Made by a program: the position numbers and the translations under genes
In this document: piece by piece, positions 23,806 to 32,233 of the stretch
How the letters are laid out: each line of letters opens with the position of its first letter
How positions within the stretch are numbered: the first letter of the stretch is position 1
Source of the DNA: Planobispora longispora
GTDB taxonomy: Bacteria > Actinomycetota > Actinomycetes > Streptosporangiales > Streptosporangiaceae
Assembly: GCF_016863135.1 (NCBI RefSeq)
Contig: NZ_BOOH01000024.1
Location: 1 to 49,386 of the forward strand
Length of the DNA: 49,386 nt
Reading direction: 5' to 3'
The notes under the pieces: generated by a model
What the model saw: only the letters and a program-made list of their open reading frames with translations
Database searches by the model: none
Told to the model about the DNA's origin: nothing

Positions 23806-24594
23806 CTAGGCGTCCGCCGGGCCGCCGAACGAGCCGTGCCGGCCGGCTCCGGCGGTGAAACGGGCCGCACCGGCGATCGCGTCGGCCGCCAGTGAGACCC
23901 GGCCGTGCCGGAACTCCGCGGCCAGCGCCTCCGGCTCGTCCAGGCCGTGCTGGTCCAGGACCGAGGCCCGGTCGCGGCGCATGCAGGTCTGCGGGAACGC
24001 GGCCAGCCCCGCGGCCAGGTCGCGGGCCGCCTCCACCGCCCGCCCGGCCGGGACGACCCGGTTCGCCAGCCCCATCCGCAGCGCCTCGGCCGCGTCCACC
24101 GGGCGGCCGGTGAGGATCATGTCCATCGCGTGGCTCTGGCCGATGAGGCGCGGGAGCCGTACGGTGCCTCCGTCGATCAGCGGGACGCCCCACCGGCGGC
24201 AGAACACCCCGAAGACGGCGGTCTCGTCGGCGACCCTCAGGTCCGCCCAGACGGCGAGTTCGAGGCCGCCCGCCACGGCGTGCCCGCTGATCGCGGCGAT
24301 CACCGGCTTGGACAGCCGCATCCGGGTCGGGCCCATCGGGCCGTCGCCGTCCGGTTCGGCGCGGTTGCCATCTTCAGTGCCCAGCGCCCGCAGGTCGGCG
24401 CCCGCGCAGAACGTCCCGCCCTCGCCGTACAGGACCGCGACGGAGGCGTCCGGATCGGCGTCGAAGGCGCGGAAGGCCTCGGCGAGCGCCCGCGCGGTCG
24501 GGCCGTCCACGGCGTTGCGGCGCTCCGGCCGGTTGATCCCGATCAGAGTGACCGGCCCCTCCCGGCGCACCACGACCGTCGCCCGTCCGGTCAT
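23806..24594 (-). CDS. Crotonase-superfamily enoyl-CoA hydratase/isomerase-like protein
   Basis: Encodes 262 residues. The oxyanion-hole motifs GEGGTFCAGADLRAL and ISGHAVAGGLELAVWADLRV are present. The first catalytic-type Glu (in GGLELA) is kept. The segment where crotonase carries its second catalytic Glu reads FGVFCRRWGVPLIDGGTVRLPRLIG, with no Glu at that place, so hydratase chemistry may differ. This FGVFCRRWGVPL variant is common in actinobacterial homologues. No neighbouring fatty-acid or CoA genes help to fix the substrate. Confidence 0.85.
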   Translation of the reverse strand: MTGRATVVVRREGPVTLIGINRPERRNAVDGPTARALAEAFRAFDADPDASVAVLYGEGGTFCAGADLRALGTEDGNRAEPDGDGPMGPTRMRLSKPVIAAISGHAVAGGLELAVWADLRVADETAVFGVFCRRWGVPLIDGGTVRLPRLIGQSHAMDMILTGRPVDAAEALRMGLANRVVPAGRAVEAARDLAAGLAAFPQTCMRRDRASVLDQHGLDEPEALAAEFRHGRVSLAADAIAGAARFTAGAGRHGSFGGPADA

Positions 24595-24782
24595 CGGCGT
24601 CCCTCCCGTCCGGTACGGCCGCCGCCCGGAGCGCCGGCTCGGCAGGAGCCTATCGGCGGCGGACGACGGCGATCACCCCCGCACGCGAACAGCGATCATG
24701 AGACGGAACGGCGGACCGCCCCCGGGTGTCACGGCCGCCTGGTAGAACCGACCTGCTGATCGATCACTCGGAAAGGACGATC

Positions 24783-25916
24783 ATGACGGAGTCCCCCTCC
24801 CCGGCCGTGCCGTACGGCTCCCGCGTCCGGGGCTGCCTGCTCGGCGGCGCCGTCGGCGACGCCCTCGGCAATCCGGTCGAGTTCATGTCGCTGGGCGCGA
24901 TCCGCTCGCGGTTCGGGCCGTCGGGGCTCACGGAGATGGTCGAGACCGAGATCACCGACGACACCCAGATGACGCTGTTCACCGCCGAGGGCCTGATCCG
25001 CGCCCGGCTGCACGGCGGCGACGCCCTGACCGCCGTGCGCGACGCCTACCTGCGCTGGCTCGACACCCAGGAGCACCGGGCGCCGCTCCCCGAGGGCGGC
25101 GGTTTCCGCACCGGGGAGTTGCGCACCCAGCGGTGGCTGTACGCCCGCCGCGCGCCCGGAAACGCCTGCCTGTCCGGCCTGCGCTCCGGAATCGTGCCCG
25201 CCCCGCCCGGGTTCCCCCTGGACCACGGGCCCGTCAACCCCCGGTCCAAGGGCTGCGGCACGGTGATGCGCTCGGCCCCGTTCGGCCTCCTCCCGGACAT
25301 GCGGGACCCGGGCACGGGGAACGGCGACGGGACGGCCCCGGAGCCCGGATCGGCCGGCGACCCCGCCACCCTGGCCGCCGCCGCCGCCCGCATCACCCAC
25401 GGCCACCCCACCGCCGCCGTCTCCTCCGGCGCGCTGGCGTGCCTCATCGGCCGGCTCGTCCGGGGCGACTCCCTGACCCGGGCCGTCACGATGACCGAGG
25501 GATGGTTGTCCGCCTTCGACGGCCAGGACGCCGAGCACCGGGAGACCGGCCTGGCGCTGCGCACCGCCCGGCGACTCGCCGCGAAGGGCGATCCCACCCC
25601 GGAGAAGGTCGAGAGCCTGGGCGGCGCCTGGGTCGCCGAGGAGGCCCTGGCCATCGCCGTCTACTGCGCCCTGGCCGAGCCCGACCCCCGCCGGGCCCTG
25701 CTGCTGGCGGTCAACCACTCCGGCGACGCCGACTCCACCGGCGCGATCTGCGGGAACATCCTCGGCGCGGCGTACGGCGAGCACGCCCTGCCCGCCGGCT
25801 GGGCGCACGCGGTCGAGGGCCGCGACGCCATCCTCCAGGTCGCCGACGACTTCGTCACGGCCTTCACCGGCGCCTCCGCCCCGGCCGGCGACCTCGTCGT
25901 CCGCTACCCGTCGTAG
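24783..25916 (+). CDS. ADP-ribosylglycohydrolase family protein
   Basis: Encodes 377 residues with AAAGGA 6 nt before the ATG. The two Mg-binding signatures of the DraG/ARH family are clear: TDDTQM near residue 59 and NHSGDADSTGAICGN near 320. GCLLGGAVGDALG at residues 17-29 is the usual N-terminal block. A non-conserved acidic insert (GTGNGDGTAPEPGSAGD) lies in mid-protein. Members remove ADP-ribose from Arg or Ser, or hydrolyse related ADP-ribose metabolites; the target is unknown. It is only 1.1 kb from nadE, but the intervening gene is on the other strand, so a functional link to NAD is weak. Confidence 0.9.
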   Translation: MTESPSPAVPYGSRVRGCLLGGAVGDALGNPVEFMSLGAIRSRFGPSGLTEMVETEITDDTQMTLFTAEGLIRARLHGGDALTAVRDAYLRWLDTQEHRAPLPEGGGFRTGELRTQRWLYARRAPGNACLSGLRSGIVPAPPGFPLDHGPVNPRSKGCGTVMRSAPFGLLPDMRDPGTGNGDGTAPEPGSAGDPATLAAAAARITHGHPTAAVSSGALACLIGRLVRGDSLTRAVTMTEGWLSAFDGQDAEHRETGLALRTARRLAAKGDPTPEKVESLGGAWVAEEALAIAVYCALAEPDPRRALLLAVNHSGDADSTGAICGNILGAAYGEHALPAGWAHAVEGRDAILQVADDFVTAFTGASAPAGDLVVRYPS

Positions 25917-25931
25917 CGCGACCGTCAGCGC

Positions 25932-25967
25932 CCTGACCAGGATCTCCGTACGGCAAGCCTGGTCAGG
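25932..25967 (+). terminator. Rho-independent terminator after ADP-ribosylglycohydrolase gene
   Basis: CCTGACCAGG at 25932-25941 pairs with CCTGGTCAGG at 25958-25967 across a 16-nt loop, followed by a short TTTT run at 25973. It lies 15 nt after the stop. Confidence 0.75.
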
Positions 25968-26102
25968 ACGCGTTTTCGCCTCTCGACGCCTTCTGCTGGT
26001 TTCCAGGGTTTGTCGCCCGCATGTGCCCTGGATGTGCCCTGCGATCTTCCTTCCGAGCGAGATCAGCTTCAGCGGTGAGCGCCTACTCCAGCGGTCTTCA
26101 GC

Positions 26103-26525
26103 TCATCGGCCGGCCAAGTGAAGGTCACCTTCGAAACTCCACGCGACTACGCTTCCCGTCTCGAAGACGAACTCCGCCCCCACGCCCTGGTCGGGGTCCT
26201 CGGCATCGAACTCCTCGACCACGCGTACAAGCCGCTCCCCGACATGCCGCGCGGAGGAAACCTCCACGGAAGCGGGAACGATGTCGACGCGGCTACCGAG
26301 TTCCGGCATCGTGTAGCTCTCCCCAGGCTCGTCCGGCGCGATGTGAAACGTCCAGTCAGCGGCGACACGGACCACGACGGTCACCGTCTCCAGGCGGAGC
26401 CATAGGTGCAGGAGCTCGGGGGTATCTGTCCCATGGACGAACAGGGCCGCAGCGACCGCCATCAGGCGCTGATGCTCCAAGCTTGGAAGACTCACCGCTC
26501 CATCATTCTCACGCTGTCCTAGCAC
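26103..26525 (-). CDS. Orphan hypothetical protein, probably 5'-frameshifted
   Basis: Encodes 140 residues from a GTG at 26525. No family was recognised; it looks like a compact alpha/beta protein (LRLETVTVVVRVAADWTFHIAPDE...GAEFVFETGSVVAWSFEGDLHLAG). The same frame continues upstream as readable protein (GPEITQIYEGRGPLVLQVAGA) to a TGA near 26600. In the adjacent frame an ATG at 26622 begins MIERFLQVTG with no stop before that point. One base change in a G-run near 26590-26600 would restore a gene of about 172 residues. Either it is a frameshifted gene or the shorter start is used. It lies at the edge of the insertion-sequence island. Confidence 0.5.
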   Translation of the reverse strand: MLGQRENDGAVSLPSLEHQRLMAVAAALFVHGTDTPELLHLWLRLETVTVVVRVAADWTFHIAPDEPGESYTMPELGSRVDIVPASVEVSSARHVGERLVRVVEEFDAEDPDQGVGAEFVFETGSVVAWSFEGDLHLAGR

Positions 26526-26620
26526 GGCTCCAGCGACCTGAAGGACCAGCGGCCCTCGCCCCTCGTAGATCTGGGTGATCTCCGGCCCCTGCCCCGGTCA
26601 CCTGCAAAAACCGCTCGATC

Positions 26621-27449
26621 ATGCCGCCGAGCAGGGGTTACCTCTGTGGTCGCCTCGCGTCGCTTCTCACTGTTTTCGGCGCCCTCACGGAACAGCGACG
26701 GAACACGGTGCCTTACTGGCCGGCCGGCCACTTACGCGGGCATCGCGCTCTACGAGGCTGCAGATGGCGCCGCCTGACATCGGGTCGCCAGGCACTTCTC
26801 ATCATGACCCACCTGCGCAACGGCGACACCTTCGCCTGCTCGGCCAGTGGATTCGGCATCGGCACCACCACTGCCTGGCGCTACGTCCGCGAAGCCGTCG
26901 ACCTCCTCGCCTCGCTCGCCGACAACCTGCAGTCCGCCGTCAACCGCGCCGCCAGGCTGGCCTACGCCGTTCTGGACGGGACCCTCATCCCCACCGACCG
27001 GCCGGCAGACGGGAAGCCGTACCACTCCGGCAAGCATCACCGGCACGGCGTCAACGTGCAGGTCCTGGCTGACCCGGCAGGTCGGCTGGTGTGGGCCTCG
27101 CCGGCGCTGTCCGGGGCCACCCACGACCTGACCGCAGCCCGCACCGTCGCTCTCGTCGACGCGCTGACCGAGATCAGCATCAAGACCTTCGCCGACAAGG
27201 GTTACCAGGGGGCCGGGGCACCATTCGCACCCCTTCAAGCGGCATCGGCACCGTCCACGCCTGTCACGCAACCAGAAGTCGGTCAACCGGGCCCATGCCC
27301 GCATCCGCGCCATCGGCGAACGAGCCGTCGCCACGCTCCAGACGTGGGAGGTCCTGGCCCGTCTACGGTGCTGTCCCCACCGCGCGACCAGGATCGTCCA
27401 GGCGATCCTCGTCCTTCAGACTGTCCAAGACGGCCGCCAGCCAGGATGA
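26621..27449 (+). pseudogene. IS5-like (DDE_Tnp_4) transposase, frameshifted
   Basis: The N-terminal HTH (RWRRLTSGRQALL, then FGIGTTTAWRYVREAVDLL) and the DDE core are readable: first Asp in AYAVLDGTLIP, SGKHHRHGVNVQVLADPAGRLVWASP, second Asp in SGATHDLTAARTV, and TFADKGYQGAG. At about 27212-27232 the frame is lost. The tail continues in another frame (RLSRNQKSVNRAHARIRAIGERAVATLQTWEVL, with the catalytic Glu in GERAVATL) to a TGA at 27447-27449. The offset fits two single-base losses. The extreme N-terminus also departs from the family. No terminal inverted repeats could be identified, so the element's ends are not given. Confidence 0.75.
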
Positions 27450-27455
27450 AAACAC

Positions 27456-28264
27456 TCATTGAGGATGTCCCAGCACCACACCAGCGGCGCACCGCCGAGC
27501 TGCCAATGCGTCGAGATGATCAGACCCCGGTACTGCCACCAACGGAAACTCTTCGCCTCGCCCGTGCGACCCCGGCAGTGTGCAGCGCATAAAACAGGTG
27601 CGCGCGCCCACCAGGACGAAAGCAGACCGCCCCGGCCACGATCACTCGCCCGGTGCTCCGGCCGCGCACGACCACCACCGGCCGCGCCCCACGCGGGGCG
27701 CCGGTACGTGCTTTCGGCGACCTCAGCCCCTGGCCTGTTTCTTCGGCGAAGCAGATCTAGGCGCTCAGGTCCGCCGCGATGGCTTTGCCCGCGGCCGCTC
27801 CTTCTCCTGCCATACCCCGATGACCTCCTCATCGCGTTCGACGGCTCGCCGCAGCGGTATCTGAGCCGACCAGCCGTGCCGCCTGAGCAGCTTGGCTACG
27901 CCCTGGACGGTGTAGCCGAGGTGGAACATCCGGCCGATCACCGTCTTGATGCGGCTCAGCGTCCAGTGCTGGTCATCGGCAACGCCATGAGCCAGCGTCC
28001 CGCGCTTGAGTTCAGCCTCCCGCTTGGCCCAGGATTGCGCCGACAGCCATTCTCGGGAGACCGGGCCGGCCGAGCGCAGCGCCTGCTCACCGCCCTGTTG
28101 TAGCAGGCGCGCCGGCGCCGTACCGAACGCGCGGTGACCCGTAACTCTTGCGCGATGAGCATGGTGTTCTCGCCGCGCGCGAAGCACTCAGCGGCCTGCA
28201 GTCGCACCTGCTCGCGTCGTTCTTGCTCGACGGGGGTGCACCCGCCCCGTTGCGCGTATCGCAT
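27456..28264 (-). pseudogene. IS630-family transposase remnant, truncated and multiply frameshifted
   Basis: Read on the minus strand, it starts MRYAQRGGCTPVEQERREQVRLQAAECF at 28264 with an HTH (MLIAQELRVTARSVRR). A frame change near 28100 leads into the winged helix (WTLSRIKTVIGRMFHLGYTVQGVAKLLRRHGW, then RRAVERDEEVIGVWQ). A further change leads to KSFRWWQYRGLIISTHW and WCWDILN, the second DDE block. It stops abruptly at about 27456, directly against the end of the IS5-like element, and the C-terminal part with the catalytic Glu is missing. Insertion of, or recombination with, the neighbouring element most likely removed it. Confidence 0.7.
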
Positions 28265-28350
28265 GTCTCGGCAGTACAGCCGGAAGCGCCAGGCGTCACG
28301 ACCCTGCGGACTCTACGAGTTCAACCGGAGTCACCTGACGAGAACATCCC

Positions 28351-28959
28351 ATGAGGTTACCTAGAGTCATTTCGAAAGCCGTCACGATCACCTCCGTGGC
28401 CATCGTCGCACTGGCATCCTCAACCGCCTCTTCCAGTGCCGACACGTGGCCCTTCAACGGTTTGCAGCCAGATGGCGGAAACCACATCTATTGCTATGCG
28501 GGAACCGTTCCATCCACTCTCCAGGACAATATGCAGTCAGCAATTAATTACCTGTACTCCGCAACCAATACCGTGACTCAGCTGCACTCCTCATGCAACC
28601 TCAGCGGCTCCGGTCAGACGGACATGGTCTGGATGAATTATGTACTGGGCAGCGGCCAGTACGGCGGCACCAGATGTGACGTCTGGTGGGATGACCCCTA
28701 TGCCGACCGCTGCGACAGATTCCGCGCGGTTGTCGACAAGAACTTCATCGACTCGGCGACGTCCAACCGCGAGAACCAGTACACCAAGACCGCCTGTCAC
28801 GAACTCGGCCACACGGTTGGCCTGGCTCACTACGACCCCATGCTGCCTGCTCCCGCAGAAGGTCACGACTGCATGCGCAGCGGCCTATGGGCCGACGGTT
28901 CCGCATGGACGCGGACGTACAACAGCCACCACATCGACCATATCAACGCCTGGTTCTAG
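28351..28959 (+). CDS. Secreted metzincin-like zinc protease
   Basis: Encodes 202 residues with an Sec-type signal peptide (about 1-30, SSSA before DTW). The zinc motif His150-Glu-Leu-Gly-His154-TVGLA-His160 is the full HExxHxxGxxH consensus, and Met175 (DCMRS) is placed as the metzincin Met-turn. Six Cys residues outside the signal peptide could form disulfides. The protein is small and has no recognisable prodomain. Base composition is clearly lower in GC than the flanks (for example around 28530-28570), which suggests recent acquisition. A lipoprotein gene follows 33 nt downstream. Substrate unknown; the exact metzincin family was not assigned. Confidence 0.82.
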   Translation: MRLPRVISKAVTITSVAIVALASSTASSSADTWPFNGLQPDGGNHIYCYAGTVPSTLQDNMQSAINYLYSATNTVTQLHSSCNLSGSGQTDMVWMNYVLGSGQYGGTRCDVWWDDPYADRCDRFRAVVDKNFIDSATSNRENQYTKTACHELGHTVGLAHYDPMLPAPAEGHDCMRSGLWADGSAWTRTYNSHHIDHINAWF

Positions 28960-28992
28960 GCTCAGATAACCCTTCAGACCGAGGAGTGTCGG

Positions 28993-29691
28993 GTGCCCAT
29001 ATCGAAGCCACGTATCACGCTATGCCTGACCGTTGCCGCCCTTGCAATCGCTGGTTGCGGTGCATCGACGTCCGTCACCCACACGGACAACAAACCAACA
29101 TCGGCCCAGGCCATCCGCACACCGGGCCAAAAAATCGATGTATCCGTTCTCCGGGCAACACATTTCGACTCCGACCACAAGGGATCACCCGAGGAGCTGG
29201 TCAAGGCGCGTGACCACGCCGTGATCGCAGTCGGAAGGGTGGAAGGCTTCGAACAGGGCCGCGATATATACGCCATGGAAAACGATCCTTATCCCGAGAA
29301 GCGCATCGTGATGCACGTGAAGGTGGAGGAATCGATAAAGAATCACGGCCTCGTCAAGGATGACCGCGTCTATGTTGATTTGGACCAAGGAGGGGTCTAC
29401 CACGATGGGACTCCTCGCACGTCCCTTGAGGACTTCCGTAAGGCCATCCCGGCAGGCACAAAGGTGATGCTGTTCTTGTTCGAAGACCGGCGTACAGCGT
29501 TCCGCATCGACGGAGAACGGAACGGTCTGCCCGACGGCGGCCGCCTGACGGTTCCCGATCCGCAGGGCATCATCTTCGAGACCGGTAACCAACTGCTCGG
29601 GGGACAGGAGGACCTCGACGCCCGGTGGCAGCGGCTCGACAGCATCGACGCCGTCGCCGAACGAGTCCGCAAAACCGTAACGGAAGACTGA
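28993..29691 (+). CDS. Putative lipoprotein, unknown function
   Basis: Encodes 232 residues from a GTG with GAGGAGTG upstream. The lipobox LAIAGC places the lipidated Cys at residue 22, predicting an outer-face membrane lipoprotein. The mature part is charged and looks alpha/beta (VIAVGRVEGFEQGRDIYAM, VMHVKVEESIKNHG, VYVDLDQGG, KVMLFLFEDRR). No family was recognised. It lies 33 nt after the secreted protease on the same strand, shares its lower GC, and is probably cotranscribed. A role as protease inhibitor, anchor or immunity factor is speculative. Confidence 0.7.
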   Translation: MPISKPRITLCLTVAALAIAGCGASTSVTHTDNKPTSAQAIRTPGQKIDVSVLRATHFDSDHKGSPEELVKARDHAVIAVGRVEGFEQGRDIYAMENDPYPEKRIVMHVKVEESIKNHGLVKDDRVYVDLDQGGVYHDGTPRTSLEDFRKAIPAGTKVMLFLFEDRRTAFRIDGERNGLPDGGRLTVPDPQGIIFETGNQLLGGQEDLDARWQRLDSIDAVAERVRKTVTED

Positions 29692-29959
29692 CCCCGAGGT
29701 CCGCAACAGCGAGCCCCTGCGACGTAATCGGCTAAGGGCCGTCCCTCATTCGGCGAAACCGGGTCGCAGGCGGATGAAGTTATGTGCCCCACCCGTTTCG
29801 TGGACTTCAACAGCGCGCATTCCATACCGAGAGCCGCAGTGGACGCCGCGGAGGAACGAGGGTGCCCCGCGTCCAGGACTGCAGCCATCTCACCATCCGA
29901 GAATGCATCGGCCTCGCCCATCAGATCCTGCGAATTCAGGTAGAGCACGAACTGACGGA
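29692..29959. other. 268-bp gap at island edge, no convincing gene
   Basis: Open frames exist on both strands but none shows a start signal or recognisable product. The lower GC of the island ends here and the high GC of the alcohol dehydrogenase gene begins. Confidence 0.4.
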
Positions 29960-31012
29960 TCAGGGGGTGAGGACCAGGCGGACGGGGTTGCCCTCCTTGC
30001 GCTCCAGGCGTTCCACGGCGACGGCGGCCTCGGCCAGGGGCAGAGTGCCGCTGATGGAGCCGCCGAGGTCCAGGCGGTGGTGGCGGGCGAGCTCGACGAG
30101 CTGGATGACGTGCTCGGGAGCGGAACCGTAGTGGCCGAGGATCTGCTGGCCGAAGTAGGAGAACGGGATGCTCTGGGCGATCGTCAGCGGGGCGGGGGTC
30201 AGGCCGACCAGCACGAGCCGCCCGCCCGCGGCCAGGCAGGAGACGGCCTGTTCCCGCACGGCGGCCACCCCGGCCATGTCGAAGGCCAGGTCCAGGCCCC
30301 GGCCGCCGGTGGCGGACAGGACGCGGTCCCTCAGGTCGGGCGCGGCGGCGTCCAGGGCGAGGTCGGCGCCGAGGGCGAGGGCGCGCTCGCGGGCGGCCCC
30401 GATCGGATCGACCGCGATGATCGGGGCTGCTCCGACCAGGCGGAGCAGCTGGACGGCGTGCGCCCCCAGCCCGCCCACGCCCCAGACCCCGACCGGCCGC
30501 GCGGGCGCCGCCCCGCCGGTGGCGACGATCGCGGCCCACGGGGTGGAGACGGCGTCGGGGATGATCGCCGCCTGCTCGAACGGCAGGCCGTCGGGGACGG
30601 CCACGAGGGTGTGGTGGGTGGCCAGGGCGTACTCCGCCCAGCCTCCGTCGTAGTCGACCCCGCGGGTGCGGACCTGCCGGCACGCTCCGACGAGGCGCAC
30701 GCAGTCGGCGCACCGCCCGCACCGCTCCCCCGCCTGCAGGAGCACGCGCTGCCCGGCCGTCCAGCCGGCCGGGACGTCCGGGCCGAAGGCGTCGATGACG
30801 CCGGAGACCTCGTGGCCGAGGGTGACCTTGTCCGAGGAGAGGAAGAGGGGGTTCAGGCTGCCGTCGATCAGGTGGACGTCCGACAGGCACACGCCGGCCG
30901 CCTTCACCTTGATCCTGACCTGCCCCGGTCCGGGCTCGGGGACGGGCACTTCCTCGACGGCGAAGGTCTTGTTCCGGACGTCGAGCCGTCCGGCCAGCAT
31001 GGTTGCGGTCAT
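29960..31012 (-). CDS. Zinc-dependent alcohol dehydrogenase (MDR family)
   Basis: Encodes 350 residues. The catalytic-zinc residues are in GVCLSDVH (Cys) and TLGHEVSG (His-Glu). The structural zinc loop is GERCGRCADCVRLVGAC (CX2CX2CX6C). The nucleotide motif GVWGVGGLGAHAVQLLRLVGA follows near 175. The acidic residue after the second strand (AVDPIG) and the lack of a basic residue there favour NAD over NADP, tentatively. This is a medium-chain dehydrogenase of unknown alcohol. It is monocistronic with about 180 nt before modC on the same strand. Confidence 0.9.
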   Translation of the reverse strand: MTATMLAGRLDVRNKTFAVEEVPVPEPGPGQVRIKVKAAGVCLSDVHLIDGSLNPLFLSSDKVTLGHEVSGVIDAFGPDVPAGWTAGQRVLLQAGERCGRCADCVRLVGACRQVRTRGVDYDGGWAEYALATHHTLVAVPDGLPFEQAAIIPDAVSTPWAAIVATGGAAPARPVGVWGVGGLGAHAVQLLRLVGAAPIIAVDPIGAARERALALGADLALDAAAPDLRDRVLSATGGRGLDLAFDMAGVAAVREQAVSCLAAGGRLVLVGLTPAPLTIAQSIPFSYFGQQILGHYGSAPEHVIQLVELARHHRLDLGGSISGTLPLAEAAVAVERLERKEGNPVRLVLTP

Positions 31013-31121
31013 GAGGTCTTCCCTACGGGTAAGTGGTGTCGCACGGCCACGCGATCTCCGGTGAAGATACGCCGCCCACGCCTCCCTCACCCGGTGGACC
31101 CGCCGGGCGCGGCGGCATCAG

Positions 31122-31195
31122 TCTTCAGCGCCGGGACGGCGGCGCTCATGCCGGGCGGGCGTGGGTCTCCAGCGCCGGGACGGCAGTGCTCACGC
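31122..31195 (-). repeat. 30-bp imperfect direct repeat at the modC 3' end
   Basis: 31122-31151 and 31166-31195 match at 26 of 30 bases, 44 bp apart. The second copy contains the modC stop codon, so the end of the gene appears to have been duplicated downstream. Confidence 0.6.
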
Positions 31196-32233
31196 AGGGT
31201 AGGCGTGGGTCTCGGCGGCCTTGACCGACGCCCACACCTGCCGGCCCGGGCTGAGGTCGAGCTCGGCCACGGCGGCGGGGGTGACGTCGGCGACGACCGG
31301 GAGGGGGCCCCGCAGGTGGACTCGGACGTTGTCGCCGTGACGCTCGACGCCCTCGATCGCGCCCTGCCACAGGTTGCGGGGGCTGCCGTCGGGACGGCTG
31401 CGGTACAGCGCGACCGCCGCGGGCGAGAAGGCGACGAACGCCGGGCCGTCGATCGGCTCGGCGGTGTGCATCAGCAGCTCGCCGACCTTGACCCGGGTCC
31501 CCTCGGCCGCACCCCGGTACAGGTTGAGCCCGACCAGGCGGGCGACGTAGTCGGTGCGCGGGCGGCGGGCGATCTCGGCCGGGCTGCCCTGCTGCACGAC
31601 GGCCCCGTTCTCGATGACGACCAGGCGGTCGGCCAGGACCATGGCCTCCAGCGGGTCGTGGGTGACCAGGATCGTGGCGCCGTCGAAGTCGGCCAGATGG
31701 CGGCGGAGCCGGGAACGGGTCTCCAGGCGGGTGTGGGCGTCCAGGGCGGCCAGCGGCTCGTCCAGCAGGAGCAGGCGCGGCCGTACGGCCAGCGCCCGGG
31801 CCAGCGCGACGCGCTGGGCCTGCCCGCCGGACAGCTGCCGGGGTTTGGCGGAGGCGCGTTCGGCCAGGCCGACGCGCGCCAGCAGTTCGGCGGCGGCGCG
31901 GCGGGCCTCCGCCTTGGAGGCGCCCTGGCAGCGGGGGCCGAAGGCGACGTTGTCCAGCGCGGACAGGTGCGGGAACAGCAGGTAGTCCTGGAAGACCACG
32001 CCGATCGGCCGGTTCTCGGGCGGCAGGGTGTGCAGGAGGCGGCCGTCGAGGGTGATCTGCCCGTCGGACAGGGCGATCAGCCCGGCCAGGGCGCGCAGCG
32101 CGGTGGTCTTGCCCGCGCCGTTGGGCCCCAGCAGCGCGACCACCTCCCCGGCGCCCGCCTGAAGATCGATGTCGAGGCGGAAGGCGGGACGGTCCACGAC
32201 GAGACGGGCGCTCAGGATCACCGGCGGGTTCAC
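31190..32233 (-). CDS. modC: Molybdate ABC transporter ATP-binding protein
   Basis: Encodes 347 residues from a GTG that overlaps the modB stop (GTGA). Walker A LLGPNGAGKTTALRAL, Q-loop VVFQDYLLFPHL, ABC signature LSGGQAQRVALARAL, Walker B LLLLDEPLAALD and the switch His in ILVTHDPLEA are all present. The C-terminal 110 residues form a Mop/TOBE-type domain (WQGAIEGVERHGDNVRVHL) that binds oxyanion and gives feedback in ModC proteins. Its place after modA and modB makes the assignment firm; tungstate cannot be excluded. Confidence 0.92.
   Translation of the reverse strand: MNPPVILSARLVVDRPAFRLDIDLQAGAGEVVALLGPNGAGKTTALRALAGLIALSDGQITLDGRLLHTLPPENRPIGVVFQDYLLFPHLSALDNVAFGPRCQGASKAEARRAAAELLARVGLAERASAKPRQLSGGQAQRVALARALAVRPRLLLLDEPLAALDAHTRLETRSRLRRHLADFDGATILVTHDPLEAMVLADRLVVIENGAVVQQGSPAEIARRPRTDYVARLVGLNLYRGAAEGTRVKVGELLMHTAEPIDGPAFVAFSPAAVALYRSRPDGSPRNLWQGAIEGVERHGDNVRVHLRGPLPVVADVTPAAVAELDLSPGRQVWASVKAAETHAYPA

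Noticed and set aside
26010-26040. ATGTGCCCTG direct repeats considered as a phage attachment site
   Set aside because: Only two 10-bp copies, with no integrase gene and no tRNA nearby.
29740-29960. Possible small gene on the minus strand in the gap before the alcohol dehydrogenase
   Set aside because: No start signal, no family resemblance, and the frame runs into flanking sequence without a defined end.
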